64,000 bases of DNA from Takakia lepidozioides. Taxonomy: Eukaryota > Streptophyta > Takakiopsida > Takakiales > Takakiaceae. A program made the position numbers and the translations under genes. Location: NCBI GenBank assembly GCA_030704615.1, contig CM060731.1:51274001-51338000 (forward strand). The letters run 5' to 3'. The number at the start of each line of letters is the position of its first letter. The first letter of the stretch is position 1. The notes under the pieces are model-generated. The model searched no databases. It had not been told where the DNA came from and saw only the letters and a list, made by a program, of their open reading frames with translations. This document shows, piece after piece, positions 1-10,872 of this stretch.

Positions 1-469
1 GGATAGTGATTTAGGTAGCAAATTTGTCTTCACTAGGGTGTAGTGGCTGGGGCAGCAAGCCTCTTTGCACTACAAACCAAATTTAGATTTTACAAAAGGG
101 ATTCATGCCCTTCTTTTTTCACACTACAGATAATGAACCTCTATATGTTTAGTCTTAGCATGGAACACTGGATTGTTAGCAATCTTAAGACTACTTTGAT
201 TATCACAAAATATAGATGAAATCACTTAACCGAGATGGGAATTTGATAACTCTACCTGATCGCATTGGTTCTGATTGCCTTGGTTGAAGGATGTGTCGTG
301 CACATACATATCGCTACACAACTACATCGCTGTCCAAAACCACACAACACATGTGCACGCCACACACTAGTATATCACTAGTCCACCACTAGTCCAACCA
401 CTAGGCTACAACTAGTCAGTCACTAGGCTGCCACTATGCTGCCCACTATGGCAGTCACTAGTCCACACA
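1..469 (-). repeat. Putative 3' LTR (incomplete)
   Basis: On the minus strand the sequence after the purine tract starts TGTGTGGACTAG, as expected for an LTR. It is rich in repeats of ACTAGT and CTAGTG between about 360 and 470. The far end is outside the window, so neither the LTR length nor a matching 5' LTR can be checked. No coding sequence is seen here. Confidence 0.5.
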
Positions 470-481
470 ATCGCCCCCCTA
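470..481 (-). other. Polypurine tract of the gypsy element
   Basis: The minus strand reads AGGGGGGCGA immediately before TGTGTGG. A purine run ending at a TG-start is the expected plus-strand primer site at the 3' LTR boundary. Its position downstream of the PHD-finger stop fits. The roughly 250 bases between it and the PHD stop at 730 hold nothing else I recognise. Confidence 0.5.
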
Positions 482-729
482 GCTGGTGCTTAGGTCCCTC
501 TAAGTCCAGGTAGCCACAAGATGTGATAGTGACCATAGCCTCACTAAGTCCTCCACCACTATCCCTACTACACTCAAACTCGATAGATCAAGAGGCCAGG
601 TGCAAGAGTTGCCCCATCATTAGTCGCCGTCTTGCAACCTGTGAACTTGAGCTTAGGATCTCATGTATTGACTCCTATGAACTTGGCCTCCCATGTCTTG
701 TTAGCTGCCTCCAGTCATGTCCACTGCCA

Positions 730-2310
730 CTATCCCAAGCAGTGTGGACACAACCAATCTCCGTCAGGAACCTTCTCAAGAGGTGGAGTCAAGCATCCCA
801 TATGCCAACCCCTTGAGCATCGATCACACACCAGCATGGTGGCTGCCCCTTTGGCAGACCCACAAAGCATGCACCTCAAACCTGCAGGTACCACTGCCAA
901 GTTTGGATCAACTCTGCCATCGACATTGGGAAGGTGACATGGCGCACAATTACGCACATGGTCCTTCCAAGTCATGCCATCCTGACCCTCCAAGATCAGG
1001 ACCCCTGAGGGCAACACCTCTCGAACCCTCAGAATAACACGCCCTGTAGTAACATCCAGAGTCGTAGGAGCAGTCTGCTGCAAATAAACATAGTCACCAG
1101 GGCTAAACCTCCAAACCCCATGACGATATCCTCCACCACGTATAGTGGCATACCTCAACGTATCACGGTGCTGTGCAATGGCAAGGTTCTCAAAAGCCAT
1201 GGGCATGACTTTCTTGAACAACTCTGCACGCTGATCACATGCACGTACCCATACGTCCGGATTGTCAAGGTTAAGGACTTGAGCAGTGTCCATACGAATG
1301 GCTGCAGGCAAATCCGGCTTTCGGCCAAATAGAAGGAAATATGGTGAGAATGAGGCAAGTGATGCTTGTTTGCTGAACCTGTAGCCCATGGCTAACCAAG
1401 GAACCTAAAGATCCCAATCTCCTAGGTATCCCTTCTGCAAGCCATACTTGCGCAAACCCCTCTTCACCGTCTGAACAACTCTCTCTGCCAAGCCATCGGC
1501 CTCAGGATGATCCCGAGAAGTGGTGCGGTGGTCTATCAAGGCTTTATCACACAAAGCCTGAAACTCCCCCAAGAACTCTTTCCCGTGGTCCGTGAGTACC
1601 TCAGCTGGAGCACCAAATCGACTAAGCACACGATCCAAGAATGCATACGCAGCCCCCTCACTAGCCTTGTCAGACAATGGAACCAACTCAATCCACTTGG
1701 AGAAGTGCTCCACCATCACCAACACATATCTGTGGTGGCGCATAGTCGGTGGCAACGGTCCTGCGAAGTCAAGACTCCACCTGTAGCCCAATCCCATGAT
1801 TGGTAAAGGATGCAACTGTGGTATAGGGGCGTTGAATGAAGCACCCACCCTGTCACACACCATGCACCTAGCCATGAACTGTTGCACCTCTGTATGCATA
1901 CCACGCCATAAATACTGCCCCTGTAGTAAACTGTGAGTGCATCGCACTCCAAAATGCCCCAACTCCTCATGGGCATGCCGCACTAACCGTGCACGCTGTG
2001 TGGGGTGAGGCACAATCCTCACCCGACCATCCTCCCACACTCGAAGTAGGTGTATCCCCTCCCACTTGAACCTCTTGGCTCGTTGCAGGATCCGATCCCT
2101 CTCCCTGGCAGTCACAGTGGCTGCCGTGTCTCCCGTGCGGAGGTAGTCCAACACAGCCAAATCCTCATGTATATCTCTGGCACCACCTGGCTCATCACTA
2201 GCCTCAGGGTCCTCAGACACTCCGTCTACAGTCATCCCTGTTGTAGGTCCAACCTGACCTCCCGATGCCAAGATACACAAAAATGTAGATGCGTGCCATC
2301 CCGGCACCAT
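730..2310 (-). pseudogene. Gypsy integrase with C-terminal PHD finger
   Basis: This segment has an HHCC zinc-binding region (HEELGHFG ... CMVC) and then an RNase H-fold integrase core. All three acidic residues are in context: SLDFAGPLP, LTDHGKEF, and the Glu of GLAERVVQ. The chain continues through LLFGRKP to a C-terminal C4HC3 PHD finger (CMLC ... CDRC ... H..C ... CPHC) at about 730-875. The frame is continuous across two open stretches split by a single TAG at about 1,405-1,407 (DWDL-stop-VPWLAMGYR). This is probably an old Gln codon, so the copy is a pseudogene by one nonsense mutation here. The integrase would insert the cDNA, and the PHD finger probably reads histone H3 tails and steers insertion (inference from PHD family function). 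Many plant chromoviruses carry a chromodomain at this place instead. Confidence 0.9.
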
Positions 2311-2734
2311 CTCCTCGTCCGTCTCACCATGCCACCGAGCTCCAGTGTCATCCTGCTAGCTTGTGCATGGATTGTGACTCAATCCATCCGCATCCCGATT
2401 GACCAAACCCGGTCGATGCACAACCTAAACATGTCTCTCATGCTCCTCCACCGTAGCGCGAGAAGCAAAGAGGACGCGTCCCGTGGTTGCTATGCCGCAA
2501 TCTCTTGAGTACTCCCTCTCCCTGCCTGCTCAGTCAATGACAAGGCCTCATCCTGCCCTATCATCTCATCCTTGAGGACCTCCTCAACCCAAGAAGAATC
2601 CCCAACCTCATCCATCACAGCCGCCTTGGCTGCCAACTCCCTCTGATGCTAAGCACCGCCCACGTATGCCATGGATGTCTACACCCTGTGGTCCTCACCG
2701 GCTCGCCCCCACTCACTGCCTGTACCATCAAAGG

Positions 2735-3597
2735 AAGTGCACTCCACACTCTTCGTTGCTCAGCCATAGCCAAGCTGATAATCCAGGTCAAGCAATTTAG
2801 ATCCATTGCTTGCCCCAACACCTGACGACGTGATGCCACAGAAAGAGAAGGCACCGTCGTGGTCCCAGTGGAAAAACCCATAGCCCGCTCTCGCTCGTCG
2901 GCATTAGGCTCCACTAATTGCTGCAACTGAGCATCCCACAGGAGGCCAGGTCCATTATCTCGGAAAGCATGCGATCCTGGGAAGCTGAGCAGTGTAGGTA
3001 ATGCTGCTCATGGTTGACCCACCTTGTTGACCACTGCCAAAGGCGAACGGTCATCGTGTCTCACACGCTGAGACTGCCTCCCTGTGTCCAAAATGCTATC
3101 CACTGTGAGGTGTGCTGACCGCTGCACCCCATCAAATGCACGCTTAAGTAGTGCGGGTGACATCAAGTTAGTCCACCATAACCGTGGACGATGAACCCGT
3201 GACCCCACTGTAGCTGCATCCAGCAACACTGCTAACCCAAGCCACGACCGGACTTGATGCACACTGGCCATCACCCTGGCCCGAGAATCGCCCATCAGTG
3301 GTACATTCTCCAAGATGTATGCTGGAGATACAGCTTGATGAAGCTGCAAGTGGCGCAAAACCCGCACCATCTCCCAAAACAGACCCGACTTCGAGTCTCG
3401 CAATCCATTGCCATGCCGGCTGATGAATGCCCTTGGCAGGGCCAACCTGCCACTACCAGATCAATGGAGCCAACCCACTCCAAATCCTACGCCCCCAGCA
3501 ACGAAATGTCTGCTGGCAAGGAATGCTGATATCCACGAACTGCAGACACCGGCAACAACTTAGGGTATCGCTGCACCAACTGAGCAACATGGTGTGT
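2735..3597 (-). pseudogene. Cytosine-5 DNA methyltransferase domain inside gypsy pol
   Basis: C5-methyltransferase motifs occur in canonical order on the minus strand: LPADISLL (motif III, about 3.51 kb), GWPCQGHSSAG with the catalytic Cys (IV, about 3.45 kb), YILENVP (VI), HRPRLWWTN (VIII), ADERERAMGF (IX) and RRQVLGQAMDL (X, about 2.80 kb). Spacing and order match a whole catalytic domain except motif I (the SAM-binding FxGxG), which is missing at the junction with RT. The copy is damaged: a TAG just upstream of motif IV, a frameshift near 3,425, and a TGA near 3,006. The predicted role is methylation of cytosine in DNA. Whether an intact version marks its own or host copies is unknown. Motif X looks closer to the Dnmt3/DRM style than to Dnmt1, which is an impression and not a phylogeny. 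Confidence 0.85.
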
Positions 3598-3856
3598 CCC
3601 AAAAGTACCCCTGAATTCACACAGAAAGTACACTTTTCTGGATTCAGGCCCAGACCTCTCATCCTGCATTTGGCCAAACATAACTCCAATTTATGCAAGT
3701 GCTCATTCTTAGAACTGTACACACTGAAGTCATCTAAGAACACCTGCATGAAATCATCCAGATACTCATGGAAAGATTCACTTATCACTCTAGAAAAGTT
3801 GCTGGTGCATTACAAAGTCCAAAAGACATGACTTTGTATGCATAAGGGATTTGCTA
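3593..3856 (-). pseudogene. Gypsy reverse transcriptase fragment
   Basis: The fragment contains the palm of a Ty3/gypsy reverse transcriptase. It starts with YKVMSFGLCNAPATF in one frame, shifts frame near 3,795, then reads through FMQVFLDDFSVYS (the xxDD catalytic motif) and LGLNPEKCTF to GVLLGH at about 3,593. After GVLLGH the usual thumb, connection and RNase H are absent. The methyltransferase reading begins at once in another frame, so an internal deletion probably removed RT end, RNase H and methyltransferase motif I. The upstream side is cut at about 3,860. Confidence 0.85.
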
Positions 3857-4166
3857 TTTTATCAGCTATCAGCCATCAGCCATCAGTGTGACATGGATGC
3901 GGAAGCGGCGGCCACGTCACAATTTATAATTTTTTCTCGGGCTGCCCGTAATTGTATGATTCGATTTGATAGGAACATTAATGAAATATGATAAGGGGTT
4001 GTTCTGACAAGCCACCTTTGGATGCCGAAGGTCGAGGGTGAGAGGGAGTACATAATGGTAACAACGAAATAAATGGATGTCGAAAAAAAAAACCAACATG
4101 AGATATGGGCTTCTAAAAAAAAAGCAGGACAGAGGGTTTGGGGCATAGGAGATAATTTGTAAGAGA

Positions 4167-4189
4167 CCACCTTCGGTTGACGAAGGTGG
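4167..4189. repeat. ACCTTCG palindrome, 9-bp arms
   Basis: CCACCTTCG and CGAAGGTGG form perfect inverted arms around GTTGA. This is the longest-armed member of the palindrome family scattered through 4.0-9.2 kb. Confidence 0.75.
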
Positions 4190-4272
4190 CTAAAAAATAG
4201 AAGGGATGCAGAAAAGATAACTTACACTCAAGGAAGATAGGGGCGGAAGATTAAGAAAGCGTAGACAGTGTC

Positions 4273-4291
4273 ACCTTTGGGAAACGAAGGT
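4273..4291. repeat. ACCTTTG palindrome
   Basis: ACCTTTG and CGAAGGT arms with a five-base centre (GGAAA). One arm has a C-to-T change relative to the perfect copies. Confidence 0.6.
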
Positions 4292-6467
4292 ACGACACAT
4301 GATGATAAAAAATGATGGTGTACATCATAAAACCATATGAACCGATACGACGAAGGTGAAATGGGGTGCGAGGGAAAATCAACTGCCATAATATGAGCCA
4401 ATATTGCTTCATAATGAAACGAGATATGAAAAGAAACCTCATTCTGTAATAGCAATAAAAAATATAAAAATACGCCATGCATAAATTCACAGTGCGCAAG
4501 TACTTTCTGCTCAAAAAATACGTTCATAGGATGTTTTAGAGAAACAAAAAAACTGAAATACTCTTCAAGGGCCAAGTTGGAGGAGTCTGAGATAGCTAGG
4601 AAAACATCTACCTCTATTCTTCTCCTGAGCAAAGTCATACTGCCGGCGAGAACTTCCTAGAAATCATTTCTCTCTACTAAGTAGGCTGGCCAATTCAGGC
4701 TCACTAAGTGTTGGATAATGCATCAATGGAGTATAGTCGGATTGACCACCCAAGATGACAAGCATGACAAAAAATATGTGTTTGCAAGGAAGGTATCCTT
4801 TCTAGCTCTCCTCTTATGTTGATCAAAAGCTTCACATGTACAGGAGGGTTCCAAGCCGATGGAGACATCATAAGTCAGTCCACGCTCAAAAGAATTTGGG
4901 GTACTGATTGTATAAACTCGACCCAATCCTTGACCAATGTCAATTTTTTTCAGCACGGTTGCTCCACATGATGCAACTTTTTCAATATTCACTTTAGCCT
5001 TTTTTTAGAGTGGTTCATATCTTCGAACTCTCTGTCCATCGCGTTCTTTGCAAGCTATGGAAGTGGATGAATGGGGCTCTCTAACAACTGATGGTTGTGT
5101 GGGTCTATCCAGGCCTACATGAGATGTAGGACGGATTGCAGAGGGTTTAGACATCCTCATACGTGCTGAACCCTCGGGCACAAGACCGAATCCAGCAGAT
5201 GTTAGTCTGTCCACCTCAATCTGCGTTAAATCAGTTCCCTTAGCAACCGGCCAAACCGACGGAACGTTCCCAGTGTGGGCAACATTGTGTGACACACAAG
5301 GACCTGTGGCATGGCTGAAGTCATCTGCACAGAACCAGAACAACTTTTGAACCGCACGATTCATTACGGGAGGATGGTTCCAACCAAGGAAATTTGGAGC
5401 AGGAATTCCAGAAGTTGAACCTTTAGGAAGAATTCTTCGCATGCAATGCCTTCCTTGCTTATCTGCACCACAACACTGTACAGCTGTTCGCCGGGTTGTA
5501 CGTTCGATCTCCCATCCTTCTCGAGGATGAGTTGTTTCACGTACAAACTGTCCATGTTGTTTGGGAAGCTCTTGCACAGAAGAAAAGATACCTTGGGAAG
5601 GTGCGGAACTTGTAGATCCAATATTCTTTTTTTCAGAATTATCACCTTTCTCGGACTCAGACGTCGTGGAATCAGATTCGTCAATGAGGATTGGTTTGAT
5701 CATCATGGTCCCGGGCACAACATTTGAGTGTATATCCTTCGGCTTCGCGAACCCGCGTGGAGTTACACTTCCGACATTTTCTGTTCTGAGATTTATATCA
5801 GGCCTCCATGAGGAATTGGGATCCTGTGTCTTACATATTCCAACTTTCCTCCGTATTCTCCGGGTTCTTTTGTCTCCCTCCAAGTGGTCGCCACGGGTAT
5901 GCAAAGGAGAACCGGCAATAATGTCTTTCAAAGAAGATCCTATCTTCTTCGCAGTTTTCGCCTTCAGAGCTTCCCTGCAAAACAACTCAGCAGCAACCGG
6001 TCCTACACGAGCCTTCCGTCCGTTTTGAAGATTGATTTCCTCCCCAGTCTGCATCAAGGCCCGTACAATGTCATCTCTTGTGGTCTCAACCAAATCCTTT
6101 TACTGGGACCGGAGCCTTTCTTCCATTTAGCATGCACAGATTCAGCCATGTTCGTATTTGGCATTCCAGCAGCCGCATCTAGATCCATCCGCTGCAACGT
6201 TCCCATCTCATTAGAATGGATGTTGAAATTTCAACTAAATTGTCTATACATATACAGCAAATGCAATGTTGAAAAATCCGTTATATCTTCACTGATGCAT
6301 CTTCAACAGCACCTGCGTGAGCTGATGTGAAGTCACGCAACTTTACACGTGCATTGTATCGGTGAAGGTAGGTCATTTATTCCTTATACAATTTTCAGTC
6401 TGGATTGACTTGAGTACTCTACAATATACAAGCCCAAGATTACTTAAATTTTATGCAAAAAGTTTAC

Positions 6468-6488
6468 TACCTTCGGCCAACGAAGGTA
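6468..6488. repeat. ACCTTCG palindrome in MULE intron
   Basis: TACCTTCG and CGAAGGTA are perfect 8-bp arms around GCCAA. It lies in the gap between transposase exons. Confidence 0.7.
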
Positions 6489-6526
6489 TACCAAAAATAG
6501 TTCACCATATTTTATGCATATTTGAC

Positions 6527-6547
6527 TACCTTCGGTCAACGAAGGTA
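6527..6547. repeat. ACCTTCG palindrome in MULE intron
   Basis: TACCTTCG and CGAAGGTA are perfect 8-bp arms around GTCAA, about 60 bases from the preceding copy. A half copy (CGTTGAACGAAGGTAG) follows at about 6,580. Confidence 0.7.
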
Positions 6548-9099
6548 CACCCAAAATCGTTCTGAAAAAAATCCATCATCGTTGAACGAAGGTAGGTAGT
6601 AGAGTGTACCAAATTGAGATTCTGATCAAATTATCCTGTCACCATTATCGTGCATTAGTCATTATCAAAAAAATATTAGAGAAAAAAACATATTCATAAA
6701 TGGTAGAGAAGACTTACATAGCGCATAAAGTTCCCCCACATCCGATATCGCACATGCCACCATGAAATCCAACTCTCCAACTCGAGCAAATGTATTTTGG
6801 GACAGTTTGCTTCATTCTCCCACCATGATGTTAGCTTGTCGTAAGCAACATCGGCTTGGCTCTCTGTAGTTGCATCCTTCCATGCATTGCATAGAATAAT
6901 ATGTTGTTGTTGATGGCCGATTGGGATAAGTGTTTTCGTATGGGATTGAACTGATTGAGCCCAGTGAAATGCACATGACCGTTCTTTGCCCTCAAGTGGA
7001 ATATCAGGGCCATTACCAAACACGGACCTGACAGCTCTGAAATTGGCCATGGCGTTATCAGCCATGAATCCACAAAAATTTGCTTTGTCCATGCCCTTGG
7101 AGGCAAGGACGTTGTTCATCATGTTCCACATTATCATCTGACATTCCATGTCCTCGCCCTTCATTTCGCATATTGCAATGGTTTGAAGCCTACGAGCATG
7201 TGGATTGTATACGTGGCAAGCCACGGTAGTCCAACCGTTGGTCAATCTTTTGACATGGTCAAACATTACCCAACAATGGCCTAGATCACCTCCTCGCCGC
7301 ATCCTGTTGATGAGATCCACCCCAGAGGCTGGGCCAGTGGTAGACATCTTGAATACATAAGAGTCGTCAGTTGCAGACCCCTGACCTGGGAATCGACTAC
7401 CATGAATGTAGTCGTATCCGCATAGTTGCTTCAGAATCAACAATCCTTCCATTTCTCCGGCAGGAAGTAATCCAGACTTGGCATTGTATACAAGATTTCG
7501 TACATTACTTGAGTTGATGAGGGAAGCAGCAACAACTATTGCTCGTTGGAGCTTAACATCTGTGAGTGTATTCTCTGGATTGGACTCATCTTTCGAAAGT
7601 ATAATGTGGAATAGTAATTTCTTTCCCACTTCCAGCTGGACATAACTTGTGCCGCCACCATGATTTTTCACAACCTCTTCGCCCACTGCAGCTTTAATGT
7701 CATTTGCAATTCCTCTACATGGCGATGGACATGTGGAATGCGAATGGTGTCCACAGTGCACTGCTGCTTTAGAGGACATGACCCCCTTCATGGGAACAAC
7801 GTACCACAGTTTTGCATGACAAGCACCTGTACATGTGGGGGGGCAATTTGCAGTGCGCACATAAGAAAGTATCCTTTGGAGCATTCTGACCAACTCTGCA
7901 GGGATCCTTCGACTTTCCCACAAAATTGCTGGAATTCCGAGAGTTCACTCGCAACAGATGTGGGCACGAATCGTTCTTGCATTCAAAATCTCCTGCACAA
8001 ACAACATATTGAAGGATGAACTCTGGCAATGACACATAGGATGTAGACTTTGTGATGCACCAGGGGTGGCCATCGTGCTTCCTGTCCATGCCAATCAAAC
8101 AACCGCACCTATCTTTACATTGGTCTTCATTGTATGGCAACTCAAAGACAATGTCACCATCAAAATCTGATGGCAGGTACTCCACTACCTCGTGCCGAAC
8201 CGCTGAAAAGTTATGTGAGGCTATCCCAGGACCTCGTGGCAAAGAAAGCAACCGCTGCATTACAGATGAAGGGACTGGTAAAGAGCATCGGCGGTCTTTG
8301 CTGTTTGCTGATAGAGGACATTTTACGCTCTTTGTCCTGCTAGATTCTTCACCCCCAGAGGACAATAGCACGGTTTGAACGTCATCGTCGTCCTGATGAA
8401 CTCTTGATTGTTGCAACCTACTTCCTCTCACAATGTAATCCAAATTGTCAGCTGGATGCCGAATTCGGGAGGGAAACAAAATTCGTTTGGACAGAGAACC
8501 TCAGTTTTTTCCCTGTTTTGCACTCCAAACTTGATTTGGTCTCCAGTCCGAATTTCGTTGTCCAACAAAACTGAGTCTATATTAGCAGGCTATGGTCCAG
8601 TACCAGATAGATTAGAAGCAATACCCTCAACATAAATGGCGTTTAAATCCAAATCGATCACACAAGAAAGCCTCGGCAACCTCACATAGTCCATTGCTCT
8701 TTGCAAGCACTTTCACTCTCGTACCTTTTGAGTAGGAAGAAGATACAATGACAGAGAGTATCAAGTGAACAAATTGCGTATGTGTATGTTCCATAGAGAG
8801 GTAGAGGAGAGAAAATACATGTGGTATATATCAGAACAGGAAGGAGATATTCAACACTGTCAGCATCGAATTGAATGCTAAATCTGTTAAATTGAGCTAT
8901 TACTGTACTATCACTATTGAATGCATCCGTGTGACAATAATGAGAAGCACAAATGTGAAATCGTTTGTGTCTGTACTCGAGCTGAATACGTGAGTTGATT
9001 TTTCAGAAAACCTGAAGAGGTTTTCGGAGCTATTGGCAGAATTGGGTGGACAATTGTGATCTTATATTAACTTGGACAATCAACAAGGACAAATTGATC

Positions 9100-9120
9100 A
9101 ACCTTTGGAAAACGAAGGTT
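9100..9120. repeat. AACCTTTG/CGAAGGTT palindrome
   Basis: AACCTTTG and CGAAGGTT arms around GAAAA. The same core recurs 93 bases downstream. Confidence 0.65.
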
Positions 9121-9192
9121 AGAAAGATATTGAAATTTCAGAATTTGTGTTTATCAACTACATGGACAATCATTAAGGGAGAAATTTGATGG

Positions 9193-9212
9193 ACCTTTGG
9201 AAAACGAAGGTT
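9193..9212. repeat. ACCTTTG/CGAAGGTT palindrome
   Basis: Same core as the copy at 9,100, with shared flanks (GGACAATCA-AAGG upstream and TTAGA downstream). The two therefore probably arose by duplication of a longer unit. Confidence 0.6.
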
Positions 9213-10158
9213 AGATGGATCTGTCAGTTCTTCCGACTTGTTATGTCATTTACCGTAAATACATCTTCGTTGATACGTCATGCCATTTATGGTACACAGA
9301 CTACAAATCATACAACCTACTACTTGCCTACAATATCTGAGAATCCAAGAGCAAGGAAAGCCGTCTAATGTGTTTCTACGGGATGTATTGACAATGAGAT
9401 GTATCAAGGTATACATTCAAAATAAACACATATGCAAATGGAAATGTATATCCACTGATCCAAGTTCATCTTATATGCACCTAATGATGACGAAGGTGAA
9501 GTCCAAGATAGTCCTACGGAGATTTAAATTTCAATTCGTCCGACAAGGAGGCACATCCTTCAAACAGAAGGTTTCGTTGGGTGGTTCAAATTTCGGAAAT
9601 GAAAGCAGATTCGACATTGAGAATCAGGATATTAAAAGAAACTCGTCAAGAATACGGGCTCCGGTCCAATTATTGTCGATGACGGTGGTTAGGTTAGCCT
9701 AAAATAAGTATCAATATAAAATATTATTTTTGGTTAAGTTGGGCACCTGACCTATCATGTTTGCTTTGGATGAAGGTTTGGGGTTTCCCTTTGATTATCC
9801 GAGGTAATTGAAAAACTGAACATAACTACCTAAAGTGCCAATAATTCTGAATCCAAAGACTAAGTGGAGTTCAAATTTTGGCTTCTCATTATTATCACAC
9901 GAATGCATTCATTTGTGACAGTACAATAATAAGTGAATTTATCTGAAATAGCATTAAATTGTTCAAGAAACTCCAAAAATGGATTATCCAAGAGGGGAAA
10001 TCAGAAATATAAGTTGATTGGACATGGCATGTATTTCATAATTAAGAAAATCTTGAACAACAGTTGGTCATGTCACAAACATTTAAATCGCCATAGGTAT
10101 TGAAAGTCCAATCCAACAAGTACACAGCCCTGTCTACCACAGTAGCAGACAACGAATT

Positions 10159-10872
10159 TTATGCATAGCTGCTGGATGATGCCACAACCGGGATAGTGCT
10201 ATGTCCCCATGAACTTGCCTCTATTAACCGTATAAGATCGTTTTTCTGCACAACCACTGTCGTGCACCAAACTAGTGCTGAGACATTAGCCCTTAATGAA
10301 TCTACTTTGTGCGCTCTTGCAATTCCTCTTTCCTCCTCTGCCCTCATTCGCACAACATTCTCATACCCAGTAAGATTGTCCTGCTGCAACATGTGTCCGC
10401 AAGCAAGCACCCGCCGCTCGTGCTCGGCAGCAGCATTAGACTTCATCTGTCCCTGGGAGTGCAGAAGCTTATTCTCTGCACGAAACTGGAGAATTAGCTC
10501 CCTTTCATATTTAATGAAGTCCATCTCACGAGGACCAATCTGTGCCGCACGTCCGTTGTCCGCCTCCCAAATCTCCTTCTCCAGGGCATGCAGCTGGACG
10601 TAAAGGCCTTCAACGTCCACAACTAGGTTTTCGTACTCGTAGATGAGTTCGATCAACTCCCCATAATAGTCCTCGTTGCTGTCAGGTTCACAAAAACGCT
10701 CCACCTCCTGCTGGATCCTTACGAACCCTTCGCGAATTTTGGTGGTGGTGGAATTGATACTAGTTCTCAAAGTCAGGGCATCCTCCTTCAGTGCCCCAAC
10801 ATAAGTCTTGCCATCTACTGTGACAGGAGATGACGAGGTGGTTACTGACCCCATAAAGAAACTGATAGACAT
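10159..10872 (-). CDS. Uncharacterised 237-residue coiled-coil protein
   Basis: This is a clean open frame of 237 codons starting MSISFFMGSVTTSSS. I recognise no family. The middle (about residues 25-190) is rich in Glu, Lys, Arg, Leu and Gln with heptad-like spacing, which suggests an extended coiled coil. There is no signal peptide, membrane segment or zinc motif. Its start is preceded on the minus strand by an AT-rich stretch (10.88-11.05 kb) that could be promoter. It sits between the MULE-like element and a CACTA fragment. It may be a second ORF of a transposon (CACTA elements often encode a TNPA-like DNA-binding partner) or an unrelated host gene. Its intact frame is unusual here, where nearly every other frame is broken. 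Confidence 0.5.
   Translation of the reverse strand: MSISFFMGSVTTSSSPVTVDGKTYVGALKEDALTLRTSINSTTTKIREGFVRIQQEVERFCEPDSNEDYYGELIELIYEYENLVVDVEGLYVQLHALEKEIWEADNGRAAQIGPREMDFIKYERELILQFRAENKLLHSQGQMKSNAAAEHERRVLACGHMLQQDNLTGYENVVRMRAEEERGIARAHKVDSLRANVSALVWCTTVVVQKNDLIRLIEASSWGHSTIPVVASSSSYA

Larger units (their letters stand above)
1..3860 (-). mobile_element. Ty3/gypsy retrotransposon with DNA methyltransferase and PHD finger, 5'-truncated
   Basis: Read on the minus strand, this is the 3' part of a Ty3/gypsy element in the order RT fragment (about 3.86-3.59 kb), cytosine-5 DNA methyltransferase (about 3.60-2.74 kb), linker, zinc-binding domain and integrase core, PHD finger, polypurine tract, and 3' LTR running off the window start. 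Gag, protease, most of RT and RNase H are absent. The 5' side ends near 3,860, where AT-rich MULE flank begins. Frames are interrupted by a few stops and frameshifts, so this copy is not autonomous. Gypsy elements that captured DNA methyltransferases have been reported from charophyte algae and dinoflagellates, so the arrangement has precedent. The linked PHD finger makes the combination worth noting. Confidence 0.88.
3861..4655. other. AT-rich flank of the MULE-like element
   Basis: No credible coding sequence is present. The stretch is AT-rich and carries several copies of the ACCTTCG/CGAAGGT palindrome (about 4,012-4,034, 4,167-4,189, 4,273-4,291) plus a half-site near 4,350. It probably represents the subterminal region of the transposon whose transposase follows. 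No clear terminal inverted repeat could be delimited by eye. Confidence 0.4.
4660..8479 (-). pseudogene. MULE-like transposase with SWIM zinc finger
   Basis: In minus-strand order there is an N-terminal Cys/His-rich part (about 8.48-7.80 kb) and then a DDE core (about 7.78-6.72 kb). The core has CWVMFDHVK (first Asp), CGFMADNAMANF (second Asp) and CAFHW, the C-x2-H typical of MULE transposases. Next comes PNTNMAESVHAKW at about 6.15 kb, a low-complexity segment (6.09-5.00 kb), and a C-terminal SWIM finger: CTC near 4.85 kb and, in a shifted frame, PCKHIFFV near 4.79 kb. The core exon ends at a good donor (GTAAGT near 6,717), so introns are likely; the intron there holds further palindromes. 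Frameshifts near 7,790 and 4,800 make this copy defective. MULE transposases cut and paste DNA between terminal inverted repeats. The family assignment is from motifs only. Confidence 0.75.
8480..10158. other. Non-coding flank of the MULE-like element
   Basis: No reading frame here resembles a known protein. The region is AT-rich and contains two near-identical palindromes (9,100-9,120 and 9,193-9,212) and a CGAAGGT half-site near 9,490. An open frame at 9,280-9,702 has no recognisable motif and biased composition, so it is not called. Confidence 0.4.
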
